Positions 1 to 11,611 of a stretch of 64,000 bases of DNA are shown piece after piece. Under the pieces are notes generated by a model, which made no database searches, had not been told where the DNA came from, and saw only the letters and a list, made by a program, of their open reading frames with translations. The stretch is taken from positions 29,083-93,082 of the forward strand of contig JAGFNK010000187.1 in assembly GCA_025769875.1 (NCBI GenBank), read 5' to 3'. Source of the stretch: Russula earlei (lineage: Eukaryota; Basidiomycota; Agaricomycetes; Russulales; Russulaceae). The position numbers and the translations under genes are program-made. Each line of letters opens with the position of its first letter. Within the stretch, counting starts at the first letter, position 1.

Positions 1-318
1 GGTTTTTGCAGACAAGTATGAGAGGTACAAAAGAGAATGTCCTTCATCCAGAGGGTAGGAGGATAGTTTATATACAGGGAGGCAGGAGGCATGATGAAAG
101 GAATTTAGACTAAGAGATGATGAAAGAAAGGGAGATAGGGAATAACTCGAAGACGACGCGTGCCATGAGGGGCGAGTACAAGTCACATGATTCCGTGCTC
201 AACCGGATCATTACATTGGATGAATTCTTTGGGAGCATGTGCCCATGGCAATGGCGACGTGGCCAACCCACTCCCAGACATCACCCTACGAGCTGGGACA
301 GATGGCGGCCGCTGCAAA
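1..318. other. Left flank, no gene recognised
   Basis: No reading frame here resembles a protein family; the short open frames are mutual shadows. The last five bases (314-318, GCAAA) are the left target-site duplication of the copia element that starts at 319. Confidence 0.6.
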
Positions 319-845
319 TGTTGTGATTCCCGACCGCGGGTGAGCTCGATCGCGAGCACACGAAGCCGAGTGAGGGATCCCCTCACTCGGGATATATACC
401 CAGGACTGCTCTTAGCATCTCCAAGTAGAACTAGTTATTTACACTCAGTTCGTACCTAGTCTAGTCAATTGACGTAGACGCTGATTGGGTCGACTGACGT
501 TCTGTCATTTGGATACCATTCGCTTACCTCCTGCCTACTTAAATGAGTAGATAGTTTACCCTTGCTCCTCAGTGATCGCTCACGCGCGCGAGTCACTGAG
601 GTGTGTGTTTCCACTTACTTATCGTTCCTTTCATTCCATAAAGCTCATACTTGAATAGTACAGTCGTTACATTATTCAGGTAAATATATATCCACAGTGA
701 TCACTCACACGCGCGAGTCACTGAGTACAGTCGTTACATTATTCAGCGATTCCCACGTGTGCGAACGTGCAGGTCCTCTTCGACGCTGCATACACTCATG
801 CATAACAACCCTTCCATACCCCAAATAGACTGTTTAGTTTCTACA
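319..845 (+). repeat. 5' LTR of the copia element
   Basis: The 527-bp LTR runs TG...CA. Inside it, a short module with the inverted repeat CTCAGTGA / TCACTGAG (about 571-602 and 698-725) occurs twice, each followed by a GTACAGTCGTTACATTATTC-type segment. A TATA-like GATATATACC lies near 390-400. All differences from the 3' LTR sit at CpG-derived positions. Confidence 0.95.
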
Positions 846-857
846 GGTTATGGGCCC
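846..857 (+). other. Primer-binding site, half-tRNA initiator Met type, containing the gag start
   Basis: The bases directly after the 5' LTR are GGTTATGGGCCC. They are complementary to the anticodon stem-loop of eukaryotic initiator tRNA-Met (GGGCCCATAACC) rather than to a tRNA 3' end. This is the primer type known for Drosophila copia and yeast Ty5, in which a half-tRNA primes. The ATG inside it, the complement of the CAU anticodon, is at 850-852 and is also the start codon of the long gag frame. Confidence 0.85.
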
Positions 858-3800
858 TGGACCTCAATCTGCTTCAACGTCTTCTGCCGCCTCCACGGTG
901 CCAACACCCACCCCCGGAACTTTTGATCAGCTGCCAGCAGTTATTCCCCACCTTGAGTTGAATGGATCGAACTGGGCTGTCTTCACCATGCGGTTCCGTC
1001 AAGCCATGGAAGCCACGGACCGGTGGGGGTACTATGATGGAACAAGCCCGCAACCTGCCCCAGCTAAACCTAAGACCCCGACCGAGGACGAGGACTTGGC
1101 CATGAAGGCTTGGGACCGCAACAACCGTATAGGGCGCTTCCTGCTCTGTCAACGTTTGCCTGACGCAGTTGCAGTACGTTTAGCAAATCTCCCTACAGCA
1201 CAGCAGTGTTGGGAGAAGGTCTCTCAGGAGTACCAAGTGAAGAGTGAATATGCACAAAGCGACCGCCTCCAGGCGTTCTTGGACAGTCGCTGCGCTAAAG
1301 GCGCGGACGTCCGAACCTTCCTTCAGGACCTCCACTTCAAGCGTGAAGAGCTCAGTGCATCCGGGGTCACCATTTCTGACGCTGAATACCAACGCACCGT
1401 CCTCCGCAGTATTCCGGACGAGTTGGCGCGCTTTGCGTTGGGACTAATGACAGTGGCCCGACTCACTAACAGCACCTGCAAGGTGCCCATGGACTCCCTC
1501 ATCGACTCCATCTGCGAGGAGGCAGACAGAATAAAGACCCGCCGTGGGTGCAGTCACCAAGGCCAAAGCTTGGGCAAAAAGGACCAGCAACCGGATGAAG
1601 CTCTCGCTGCTCACGGGTCCGACAGCGCTAAGAAGAAGCGTCGCAAAGGGAAATGCCACAATTGTGGAAAGCAGGGACACTGGGCACGTGAGTGCCGCTC
1701 CCCAAAGAAGGAGGAGAATGTGGCAGCGCAGCCTGCATCCACATCCACCAGCACCCCAGCACCCACTCGATCAGAGAACAGGCCTGTAGGGTCAGCAAAT
1801 GCCATCATCGACGAGACAGTCGAAGCAGATGGGTTTTGGCTGGCCGAGGAGGCAGAGGGCAGTGCACACACCTCCGGCGCCGACCTGGACCCCTCTTTCA
1901 GCGGAGCAAACGACACGATGCATGCACGCGACATGGAGGAGATGGCCGCAGTGTCAACCAGGCAATCCGCTCAGGGAGGCGGAGTCCGCGTCAAACTCTA
2001 CGACTCCGGAGCAATGAAACACATCAGCCCCTACAAGGAGGACTTTACTGAATATCGACCCCTGTCCCCTCCCATAACTCTTATCACTGCAAATCAGGAG
2101 CAGTTCAAAGCAATCGGCATAGGATCGCTCACTGTGCCAGTACCTAATGCAGGAGGACGGGGCACGCTGAGGCTCCATGGAGTCCTACACGCCCCACGGG
2201 TCGCTTACACACTCATCTCATTAGGAGAACTGGACAGTGAAGGCTATCGTATGGAATTGCGTGATGGGCATTTGAGCATTGCCACCCTGGAAGGCGAGCG
2301 TGTGGCACGCATACCACGCAGCACGCGCGGATTATATCGCGTTGAACGGTGCACGGAGTACGCCCATGCAATCGAGCTCTCACTGATGGAGCTACACAGA
2401 CGCCTAGGGCACATTGCCCCCTCCAGTGCGCGCAAATTAATCCAAACCGGTGCCATCAGAGGCATTATCGTCAACCCCACATCAAAGGAAAGCGATTGCG
2501 ATGCGTGCATATACGCGCGTGCTACTCGCCTCCCTATTCTGAAAGTGCATCGGAGCCCGCCTGCCCAACACTTCGGTGAAGAGATACACAGCGACTTGTG
2601 GGGGCCCGCGTCCATCGCAACACATCAAGGGCACAAGCACTTTATCTCATTCACAGACAGTGCAACACGCTACACTATTGCCTTCCTGCTCACAAAGAAA
2701 TCGGAGGCACTCGAGAAGTATAAGGCCTTTGAAGCCTGGGCAATCTCTCAGGGGCATTGCAAAGCCATCAAAGTACTTTGCTCCGATCGCAGGAGGCAAA
2801 TACCTGAGTGGCCCCTTTGACAAACACCTGGCCACGGCCGGCACCGCACGCCGTCTCACCACGCATGACATGCCACAGCACAATGGCATCGCGGAGCACC
2901 TTAACCGGACGCTGCTCGAACGCATGCGCGCACTCTCACATGGAAGTGGCCTCCCCAAGTCGTTATGGGGCGAGGCGCTGCGGCATGCCGTGTGGCTCAA
3001 GAACCGAACCGCCACGTGCGCACTAGATGGCAAGACACCGTATGAAGCCCTTCACAAGGAGCCACCAGATCTGTCTGGCCTGCACCGGTGGGGTTGCAGT
3101 GTCTGGGTGCACACTGGGAAGAAAGGCTCCAAGTTAAACCTGAGGGCACGCAAGGGCAAATGGCTTGGTGTTGACACTGACTCACATGCCCACAGGGTAT
3201 ACTGCCCGAAAACTCGAATAGTCAGCATTGAGCGGGACATGTATTTCGCATCGAACGCGCCGCTCGAGGGGGAGCAGCCCATCGCATTGCCGACCATGGG
3301 AAGCGAGCGGCCCGCTGATGAGTCAGACCTACACAAGGTGCCCGAGTCACCTACCCACTCTGACCACGACTTGGAAGTGGACCCAGCCCACTCTAATACA
3401 CCCCTTTTACCCGAAACGCCTGACACACCACAAGTACCAGATCAGTATCCTCCCTCAGAAGAAGAAGTCGAGACCACCCTCAACAATGCCCCTCGGCATT
3501 CCACCCGACTACGCAAGCCCTCGCGCATCGTGCGCGACCTCCAAGCGGGCGAGGGCGTTACTTCCCCACACCAGAGCACCCCATGCATCCCACGTGGCAT
3601 CCATTTACCCAGACCCCTCGACGCGGAGGAAGCAGGGGGAGCATGGTCCGTCGACGATGGCCTGCCCACACTCCTCGAGGACCACATCGGCCTCGAGCTC
3701 GCATTCGCAACCGCAACAGCCGACGCCGAAGCACTCGAGCCACGCTCACTTGCCGAAGCCAAACGCAGACCAGACTGGCCTCTCTGGGAGAAGGCCATTG

Positions 3801-5321
3801 AGGAAGAGCTCACAACGCTCAAAACCGCGGGCACCTGGCGCCTTGAAGAACCGCCAGCCGGAGTAAACATCATCGGCTCCAAATGGGTTTTCAAAGCCAA
3901 AAAGGACGCAGCAGGCAATATCGCGCGCTACAAGGCGTGCCTCGTTGCCCAAGGTTTCAGTCAGATAGGTGGTGTCGACTATGACGACACATACGCCCTG
4001 GTAGCATGCCTTGCATCGTCGCGCGCCATCATTGCTATGGCAAATCGTCTTCAGCTGGAACTCCATCAGATCGACATCAAAGGTGCCTACCTAAATGGTG
4101 TGCTCAACAACAACGAAGTGCTGTTCATGCAGCATCCTCTGGGGTACCGAGACCCGAAGGCGGGCGCGCGTGTGCTACGCCTCGTGAAAACACTTTACGG
4201 ACTGAAACAGTCCAGCAGGAGGTGGTACCAAAAACTCTCCTCCATATTCACATCCCTACAGTTCAGACAGTGCTCTGTCAATCAAGCCGTCTTCTTCAAG
4301 TCCGGAGGTCACGCGCACGACATTATAGTCATTGCCATGCACGTCGACGATTGCACAATTGCAGCGAGCAACGTGCGACTTGTGAACGACCTCAAGGCCG
4401 GATTATGCAAGCACGTCGAGGTCACAGACCTCGGTGAGCTCCACTGGATGCTCGGCATCGAGGTCCAGCGCGACCGTGCAGGCGGGACTATTCACCTCTC
4501 CCAGCGGGCATACATTGACGCCATTCTCCGCCGTTACCACTTGGATGAGCTCAAACCACTTTCCACACCCATGGATATCCAGGTGCGCCTAACCAGTGAG
4601 CAGTCCCCCTCCAGCGCAGCCGAATATGCCACCATGCGCGATGCGCCATACTGAGAGGCCGTCGGTGCCCTCAATTGGGCTGCACTCTCAACGCGCCCGG
4701 ACATCGCATTTGACGTCGCGACTGTCGCACGTTTTGCCTCAAACCCGGGACCAGCACACTGGCAGGCCGTCAAGCGTATCTTCCGCTACCTGGCCGGCAC
4801 ACGCGACCTGTGGCTCACCTACGGCGAAACCAGGCGCGTCCTCGTAGGCTACGCAGATGCCTGATGGCAGCATGGCCAAGGATCGGCGCACCATCTCAGG
4901 CTATGCCTTCCTCATCGACGGCAGCGCCGTTTCGTGGTCCTCAAAGCACCAGGAGATCATTTCGCTCTCAACCACAGAGAGTGAATACATTGCGGCCACC
5001 CATGGAATGAAGGAAGTGCTCTGGCTGCGCAGTCTTCTATCAGAAGTTTTCGGGCCTCTCTCCGACCCTACCACCCTTTTCTCCGACAATCAATCTGCCA
5101 TCGCACTCGCACGCGATCACCAGTACCATGCCCGGACCAAACACATCGACGTCCGCTACCACTGGATTCGATGGGTCATCGAGCAGGGGTCCGCGCGACT
5201 TGTATACTGTCCAACAGATGATATGCTCGCCGACACCCTCACCAAGGCACTTCCCTCAGTGAAAGTCAAACACTTTGCATCAGGACTTGGCCTGTTCACA
5301 AAGCGAGGGGGAGTGTTGTGA
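850..5321 (+). pseudogene. copia gag-pol polyprotein, broken by two frameshifts and a stop
   Basis: The frame opening at 850 gives a copia Gag with a CCHC zinc knuckle (C-x2-C-x4-H-x4-C at about 1657-1698), then an aspartic protease with the DSGA motif (about 2008-2020), the GAG-pre-integrase motif LHRRLGH (about 2392) and the start of the integrase core (HSDLWGP, about 2590). An extra base near 2791 shifts the frame. The integrase end and RT then continue to 4654 with RT catalytic MHVDD near 4337-4351. A TGA at 4652-4654 interrupts a conserved segment where Arg is expected (CGA to TGA). A further inserted base near 4861 shifts to the RNase H frame, which ends at 5321, seven bases into the 3' LTR. 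Domain order protease-integrase-RT-RNaseH is diagnostic for copia. Three lesions make it non-autonomous. Confidence 0.95.
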
Positions 5322-5840
5322 TTCCCGACTGCGGGTGAGCTCGATCGCGAGCACACGAAGCTGAGTGAGGGATCCCCTCACTCGGGATATATACCCAGGA
5401 CTGCTCTTAGCATCTCCAAGTAGAACTAGTTATTTACACTCAGTTCGTACCTAGTCTAGTCAATTGATGTAGACGCTGATTGGGTCGACTGACATTCCAT
5501 CATTTGGATACCATTCGCTTACCTCCTGCCTACTTAAATGAGTAGATAGTTTACCCTTGCTCCTCAGTGATCGCTCACACGCGCGAGTCACTGAGGTGTG
5601 TGTTTCCACTTACTTATCGTTCCTTTCGTTCCATAAAGCTCATACTTGAATAGTACAGTCGTTACATTATTCAGGTAAATATATATCCACAGTGATCGCT
5701 CACGCGCGCGAGTCACTGAGTACAGTCGTTACATTATTCAGCGATTCCCACGTGTGCGAACGTGCAGGTCCTCTTCGACGCTGCATACACTCACGCATAA
5801 CAACCCTTCCATACCCCAAATAGACTGTTTAGTTTCTACA
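5314..5840 (+). repeat. 3' LTR of the copia element
   Basis: It has the same length and ends as the 5' LTR and is preceded by the polypurine tract ending GAGGGGGAG. The pol stop codon lies inside its first eight bases. It is followed by the GCAAA target duplication. Confidence 0.95.
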
Positions 5841-7089
5841 GCAAAGCTTTGTGTTGTGAGCCACATCAATAGGTCCCATGAATGTTAGGCTCCTTTGTGG
5901 AGAACTCATGGGTTAAGGTTCAAGTGTGAGGCCATTCCAACAAGTCCTGATGTGCAAGCATGCATGAGATACTAGGCAGTACAAAGCTCAGTTTACTGGG
6001 AAGTAACTGATTTATTGGGTATGTTTACCTAGGCAGTATGAAGCTATCTCGGTGTGAGTAGTGCTTTCAGGTCAGGTCACATTGACTGCAAAAAAACTGC
6101 TTGACTGAACCTGACCTGACTGATCATGACTAAACTTTCAGTCAAGGTCAAACTGGTTTGTAGAATTTCTAGTCACAGTCACATCAACTTTCAAGTATGA
6201 TAAAAACTGGTTATGACTGGTCATGACTGGTGTGCCTGGTGCCTGGTGTGCCTGGGATTTCTGTCTAGATTTCATGGGTTTGAAAATTATGGTCACAGCT
6301 TTAGGCAAGCTCTAGAGAACCAGTGTGGTGTGTCTGGAGATGCACAAATGTGAAAGAGCAGGGTTGTTGGACCATTGAGTGGACATCAACAGAGGAACCA
6401 GAGGTGGGAGCAAGAAGCGGAGAGAGGAGCTGGTATCACACACTTGGTTGTTTGAAGTTCTTCATTCAAGCAGAGGCAGATGTCAAAGGAAAGGGGATCT
6501 TATTCTTCTCTCTCTTTACTACAGAGTAGCTAAAGGTTTTATATACATGGGGGAAGTACAAAGAGTAGAAGATAATAAAGGAAATGGAATGGTGAAAGGG
6601 AATCAGAGGATCGGGACTGGGCAAGGTGGTTGAGGGTGTGGTGAGGAATGAATGATGCAAACAGATCTGCATGCACTTGGACAGACAATGTGGTTGGAAC
6701 AGTCTACCCTTGAGCAGGTCCACACTAAAATTGCCTCCCTCCATGCACAGACCAAGGAAGCATCTCAGGTGAAAGTGTTTGACTTTGACAAGTGGCTCAC
6801 CAAAATGTGAGACAAGGAGCTGGCTTGTTAAGGCTCCAAAGTGCCTTAAATAAGATCAATGGTCACATCTATGAACACATCCTACCAATGCAGATATGCT
6901 TGAGTCAAGCAAGCAATACTCATGGAGGGGAAGGAGTGTTAGATCCTTCTGGAGTATGGCAACAAGATGAGAGGGGCTCTGCAGATGGGGTAGGAGTCAA
7001 CTGTTTGGGATTGGCAAACTAAGTCAAGCTTAGGGCTCAACTGTTACAACTGGGGGCCTTATATAGCCCTACAGGGATAAGGTTTGTGC
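5841..7089. other. Non-coding flank with a hairpin and a possible LTR start
   Basis: No gene is supported. A short inverted repeat (GTCAGGTC near 6072 against GACCTGAC near 6110) could be a small MITE remnant, followed by short direct repeats of TGCCTGGTG (about 6230-6255). From about 6660 to 6930 a plus-strand stretch full of stops vaguely resembles gag-type sequence. It ends in a purine run followed by TGTTAGATCC at 6939 and a TATATAG box near 7063, which could be the start of a degraded LTR. Confidence 0.3.
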
Positions 7090-7474
7090 TGTTGCGCAGC
7101 ATAGAGCGCAGCTAACAATCCAAGCAACCCACCTTAGAGGTTGTGCTAATGCTCAAGTGATATTGGGGTGTAGAGCGATGTGTATACTCGTCTACATGTA
7201 TGGTATTTATACCTCTATGACCCAGGGCTGTTCCTAAGTCCGAAAGAGGTGACTACAGGTGTCCACTATATCGCGCACTCAGTGATGCGTGATGTGGAAA
7301 TGTTCTAGACGCAGCATAAGGCTGCATCTTGTGATAGATAGCGTAGTATGCGTAACCCTATTGCCATAAGCGCATATACTAAAGTTCTGTCTAACATGTA
7401 ACATCTACGAGCGGATCTTGAACCTTGTATGAAGGTCTTCACCTTCTTTGATCCGTTCAGGTTCCGGTTCAACA
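7090..7474 (-). repeat. LTR of the truncated copia element
   Basis: On the minus strand it starts TGTTGAACCGG and ends GCGCAACA, so it carries the inverted termini TGTTG/CAACA typical of copia LTRs; length 385 bp. A TATA-like box (GGTATAAATACC) lies near 7205-7216. It follows the purine tract directly. Confidence 0.75.
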
Positions 7475-7523
7475 CTCCCCCTTGCTAAGTGCATCGGTAG
7501 ATGCCATGAGCATTTTCCCACAT

Positions 7524-8500
7524 TCAGGGGTAGAACATTAGTCCTAGTTGCTCCCTGAATTTGAGGAACTTGACACGACCAAGGTTTTTGGTGAACATGT
7601 CGGCTGGGTTATTAGCCCCTTCAATAAAGAATAGCTCCACCTGTTTATTTTGTACAACTTCACGAATGAAGTGATAGCGCAAATTGATGTGTTTGATGTG
7701 CTTTTCTTGCACAGGGTTGGAGGCTAAGAATATTGAGCCTTGGTTATCACCAAACAGTGGAATAGGAGCAAGATTAATGCCAAGTTCTGTTAGTAAGGAT
7801 TTAATCCAAACTAACTGTCTGCTCGTGTCAGAGAGCGACATGTACTCAGCTTCAGTGGAGGAGAGCATGACTGTTTTCTGCGCTCGTGAGTTCCACAAAA
7901 ATATTGCTCCAGCCAGGTTCACCATATAGCCTGTAGTGGACTTCCGATTAGTCAGATCAGAAGCCCAGTCAGAGTCTGCATATGCCATCAAGCCGCCATT
8001 TGATGGTCCATCATAGACCAAGGCATAATTGGCAGTTCCCAAGAGGTATCGGCAAATATAGAATGCACGATTTAAATGGTCCTCTGAGGGATTGGCAGCA
8101 TGTTGCGACAACTTAGTGACTGCAAAGGCTATGTCTGGACGCGTTCCAAGCATTATGTATAGGAGGGATCCTATAACTTGCTGGAATTTTGACCGCAAGG
8201 CTGGGTCAGCAGCAGAAGTGTTGGGAGAGGGGTGATAGCCCTCTGGTAGCAGAGTAGGAGCAGGGTTTGTGTTAAGCAAGTTGAAACTCTGCAGCACTTT
8301 CCTGAGATACTCAGTCTGGTCCAGATGTATTTGGCCAGACTTGCGTATGATGCGCATGCATAGAAATTCTTGGGCATCGCCCAGATCTCGACATTCCCAG
8401 AGCTTCATAAAGCACTCCTTTGTTTTATTTATTTGTTTTTTGTCTGCTCCAAAGAAGAGCACATCATCAACATAGATGAACTGGAAGATGCAAGCATGTT
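7524..8500 (-). pseudogene. copia RT (C-terminal part) and RNase H
   Basis: The minus-strand frame begins with the RT active-site motif YVDD (about 8463-8474) and continues through the RVT_2 C-terminal part. The RNase H domain follows, with YADSDWA, SSTEAEY, a DNQ motif and the copia-type end N-P-A-D-M-F-T-K. The remaining frame of about 320 residues has no stops, but Gag, protease, integrase and the N-terminal half of RT are absent. The apparent in-frame continuation beyond 8500 belongs to the neighbouring transposase. Confidence 0.9.
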
Positions 8501-10810
8501 CGGAAGATGTGCAGAGGGATGGAGATTCTGATCTGGAAATGATGATAGGATCTCATTGCCATCTACTCTTGATTGCTCCTCAGGGTGCATTACTTCATTG
8601 TCCTTCTGAGAGCAAGTCGATTTGTTAAATAGTCCAGAATACCTTGAGTTGATCTGAAGATCGGGGGAAATATTAAAGTGATCTGTGATCTGAGATAACA
8701 GTTCCAAGTTGGTGCCCTTATCGGATATGTTGAGAGCTTTTGCGAGCGCATGGAGGTCATCCTTCTTATAGGATGACAGCTGGCCAATGAACACTCTATT
8801 ATGGGCTTGATCTTCCAGATGACGCTCATGTTCTGCATTTTGGGCTTGTTTCTCTTTGGTGGCCATTTCCTTTTGTAGCTGCTCCTCATCCTCTTGATCA
8901 AATTTAGATCAGAGGTCCCTAGTTGTGACAAAGTGTGCTTTGATCTTCTTAGATCCGCGCTCTTTTGATTTCTGACTATTTTCAAGTTGTTCCTTGACCA
9001 TATCAAGCTCTTTGTGAATTGAGGTGCAATGGGCATTGGCTGAGAGAATTTCACTAAGGGCCTGACCCAGAGCTTCCTGAGTGGCAAGGAGCTGCTGCTG
9101 GACAGAGCACAGCTCTGATAAGCGTTCATCTGGGGAGAGCACAAGATCCTCTTCAAGCGAGATGATTTGTGGATGTCTTGATGCGATAAGATTGCGATGT
9201 GCCATTTTGGAGCGTGTCCTGTTGACTGCTTTGGATTCCAAATCTGCCAGGGCACACATAAATCCCGACAATGGCTTGGCTGCAACATCAGTTTGATTGG
9301 ATTCCAGATGCACTTGATCTGCATTGGGATCAGGATCAGAACCCAGATCAAGACTGGGATCAGGGCTGGAAGATCTGGAACTGGCATCAGATTGTGATGG
9401 GACCCAGTCATTGTCGGACAGATCAATGGGATCTGATGATGGGACATATGTTGGAAACAAATCAGGGAGATGTGTGATCGTTGATGAGGCTTGGCTTGGT
9501 GCAAAATCCTCAGGACCAAAGACAGAACGGTTGACTGGATAGAGACCAGCCTTCTTGAAGGCGCTCTTGATTAACCTTTCAGTGAATACCTCCCGCGTAG
9601 CATGAATATACATCAGGATCACTGAATGGCGATCGATCTGGATGCCCTTGATCACGCTTGCACTGCAGATCTCCTGCCATTTACGATCAACTGAGGTGAG
9701 GATAAGGACATCAAGGGGCTGAGTCCTATGTGTTGTCTTTGATGGAAAGCACAGTGTGCGGATCTCGATGTCTTGATCATTGAGAAACTTGTAGATTATG
9801 TGCTTAGCATCTATGTGTTCATGTGTGCTATGTCCATCCACAACAAGGACGATCGGCTTTGTGCAATCCACGACGTGTGCTGCTGCAAAGGGGATAAAGA
9901 CCTCCTGGAGCCACTGTTGATAGTTCTCTGCATTGGTCCATCCAGCATCTGAGAAATAGAGGCTTGAGTAGTTATCTAATCAGCAATCACAAGAGGCAGA
10001 TCCGATGCGGAGTGCGCACCTTCCCCACTCCTCATTGTTTAGATTGCACAGATCCGGGGTAGAGCCTGATTGAAGACAGAATGATGGCGGAACAACTGCC
10101 CCAGCAGCTGAGACACATTCTAGGATAGTTACCAGCTCAAGATTATCACTCTTCATGATGAGTTTGGTGCGCTGCAATCTCGGAAAGCAGTACTTCCTTC
10201 CAGTACTCTTCTGACCCCCACCCATCTGGATACCCTTCTCATCCATGTTCCAGATGTGTTCGGGAGGAATCCCATCAAACTCTGCATGGAGGTTATCTAA
10301 CTGATCAAAGTAATGATTTATGACCACAGGATTGAAGTGCTTTGCGCATTTGGGGTCAAGCTTTGAGGGCTTTGCCAGAGATAGATCTGGATGTCTTGCC
10401 AAGAACTTCCTGAGCCATGTTTTCCCAACTGTCTTGCCAGAGATGACAGTTGCGTGCATCTGAATGTCTGCTTTGGATAATGGAATCCCCATTGAACCAC
10501 GCTGAGCTGCCCATTGTGCAAGCACTTTCTCCTGATCTGGAGCAAGCTTTTGTCTTTTGGCAGCACTAACACTCAGGGTTTGATGGCAACCTTTGGCCTG
10601 ATCTGTAAGCATTGACAATGCAATCTACAGCACTTGTTTGATGAGGCAGAATGGGTAGATCTTAGATTCACTCACTCCCGATGCTCTGGTGGCCGATCGG
10701 AATGAAACATATCTACCAGCACTGAGATCGTCTATAATCTCTTGGATTTGGCCCTCATGCCTTGTTTTATTGTCTTGTTGGTATGCAGACCTCTTTCTCT
10801 GAGCAGGCAT
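8501..10810 (-). pseudogene. pogo/Tigger-type DDE transposase with C-terminal SAP-like domain
   Basis: The minus-strand gene starts at the ATG 10808-10810 with a basic psq-type helix-turn-helix, broken by an intron of about 70 bp (10603 to about 10671). It continues with a CENP-B/Tc5 helix-turn-helix and a DDE_1 catalytic domain: first Asp in WNMDEKG (about 10225), second in VVDGHSTH (about 9835), the TTHRTQPLDV motif near 9730. A second intron or break lies at about 9872-9985. The tail has a Ser/Asp/Pro-rich linker and a Gln-rich coiled coil. A TGA at 8909-8911 interrupts the frame, after which the same frame continues through a segment like a SAP DNA-binding motif (KKDDLHALAKAL, about 8755-8790). 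Pogo-like elements normally use a TA target site; the ends could not be identified, and the 3' side is cut by the copia fragment. Confidence 0.8.
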
Positions 10811-11611
10811 ATGGTAATAAACAAAATGACATGACGCGACGTGACGTGATACACTAAATTCTGTGTGCACTAGGCCTCCGGAGTGCTAGAGCCATCGTGC
10901 ATGATAAGATTAACTGCTAATTACCCTTTTTGGCCTAATTGACCATTGAGTGGCATGCGACTCATGACCAACTAAGAGCTCCAACTCAGACTAAGAGCTC
11001 TGACAAGGCATCAGCCAGCAAGCATGACAAACAGCCATTTTTAGATTTTGAAACACAACATGATTTTCATCAAAAAAAATTATTGTGTATGTAGATAAAA
11101 GGTACTATATACAGTATGCAAAGTATTGTAGTGGTTGAGTAAGAGCTACATGAGAAATTGATGGTGTCCGAAGATGGGCGCTGTCCGAAGATGGGCGCAG
11201 GGATAGTAATGCTCAGTGTACTGTGACAACTCTTCTTTCCATTGTCTGGACTGAGCAGTGATGTCTGGGTGGTAGACGCTTCAACTGTTGGACTAGTGGT
11301 GGGGAATGGGGTAACCTCTAATGTTGATGGGTGATGGGAGGTTGACCCTGAGATCTTTGAGATGGCTAGTTTGCTGCCAAGCTTTCTGGACACAGGCAGC
11401 TTTGGAAGGAGACAGTGCAGCCTCTGCTGAGAAAGGAGCACCAAAGATCTTGCTAAGGCCCATGAGTGGCACTTGCATCAAGGTGGATATAAAGATAAAA
11501 AGATGAGGTACACATATCCACAACTGATGAAAGAAGATGGCAGTGGGAGCCAATTTGAGCCATCCCAATTGGGCCATTTCTACTTTTGGATCTACTTTCC
11601 ATTTTGAGAAT
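10811..11611. other. Intergenic, no gene recognised
   Basis: Minus-strand open frames (11070-11577) match no family I recognise and overlap each other. A 17-bp direct tandem duplication, TGTCCGAAGATGGGCGC, sits at about 11164-11197. The pogo element presumably has its 5' terminus here, but no inverted repeat was found. Confidence 0.4.

Larger units (their letters stand above)
319..5840 (+). mobile_element. Full-length Ty1/copia LTR retrotransposon
   Basis: Two LTRs of identical length (527 bp, 319-845 and 5314-5840) start with TGTTG and end with CTACA. They enclose a primer-binding site, a gag-protease-integrase-RT-RNaseH reading region in copia order and a purine tract (5301-5313) directly before the 3' LTR. 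The element is bounded by the perfect 5-bp target duplication GCAAA (314-318 and 5841-5845), so both ends are intact. The LTRs differ at 11 positions (about 98% identity), indicating a fairly recent insertion, but the coding region carries two frameshifts and one stop, so this copy cannot make its own Pol. A solo LTR of a related family lies at 32532-33072. Confidence 0.97.
7090..8500 (-). mobile_element. 5'-truncated Ty1/copia element, inverted
   Basis: Reading the minus strand, the fragment begins inside RT, continues through RNase H to a stop near 7524, then a polypurine tract (7475-7486) and an LTR (7090-7474). Everything upstream of the RT active site is missing. The break near 8500 abuts the pogo-type transposase. 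The sequence is not closely related to the copia copy at 319-5840. Confidence 0.88.

Noticed and set aside
5841..7089. Extra retrotransposon between the two copia elements
   Set aside because: Only a purine run followed by TGTTAGATCC and a TATATAG box hint at an LTR. No second LTR, target duplication or coding domain was found, so it is left as a note.
8429..8866. A separate small gene of 145 codons
   Set aside because: Its upper part is in the same frame as the pogo transposase beyond the TGA, and its lower part runs into the copia fragment, so it is not an independent gene.
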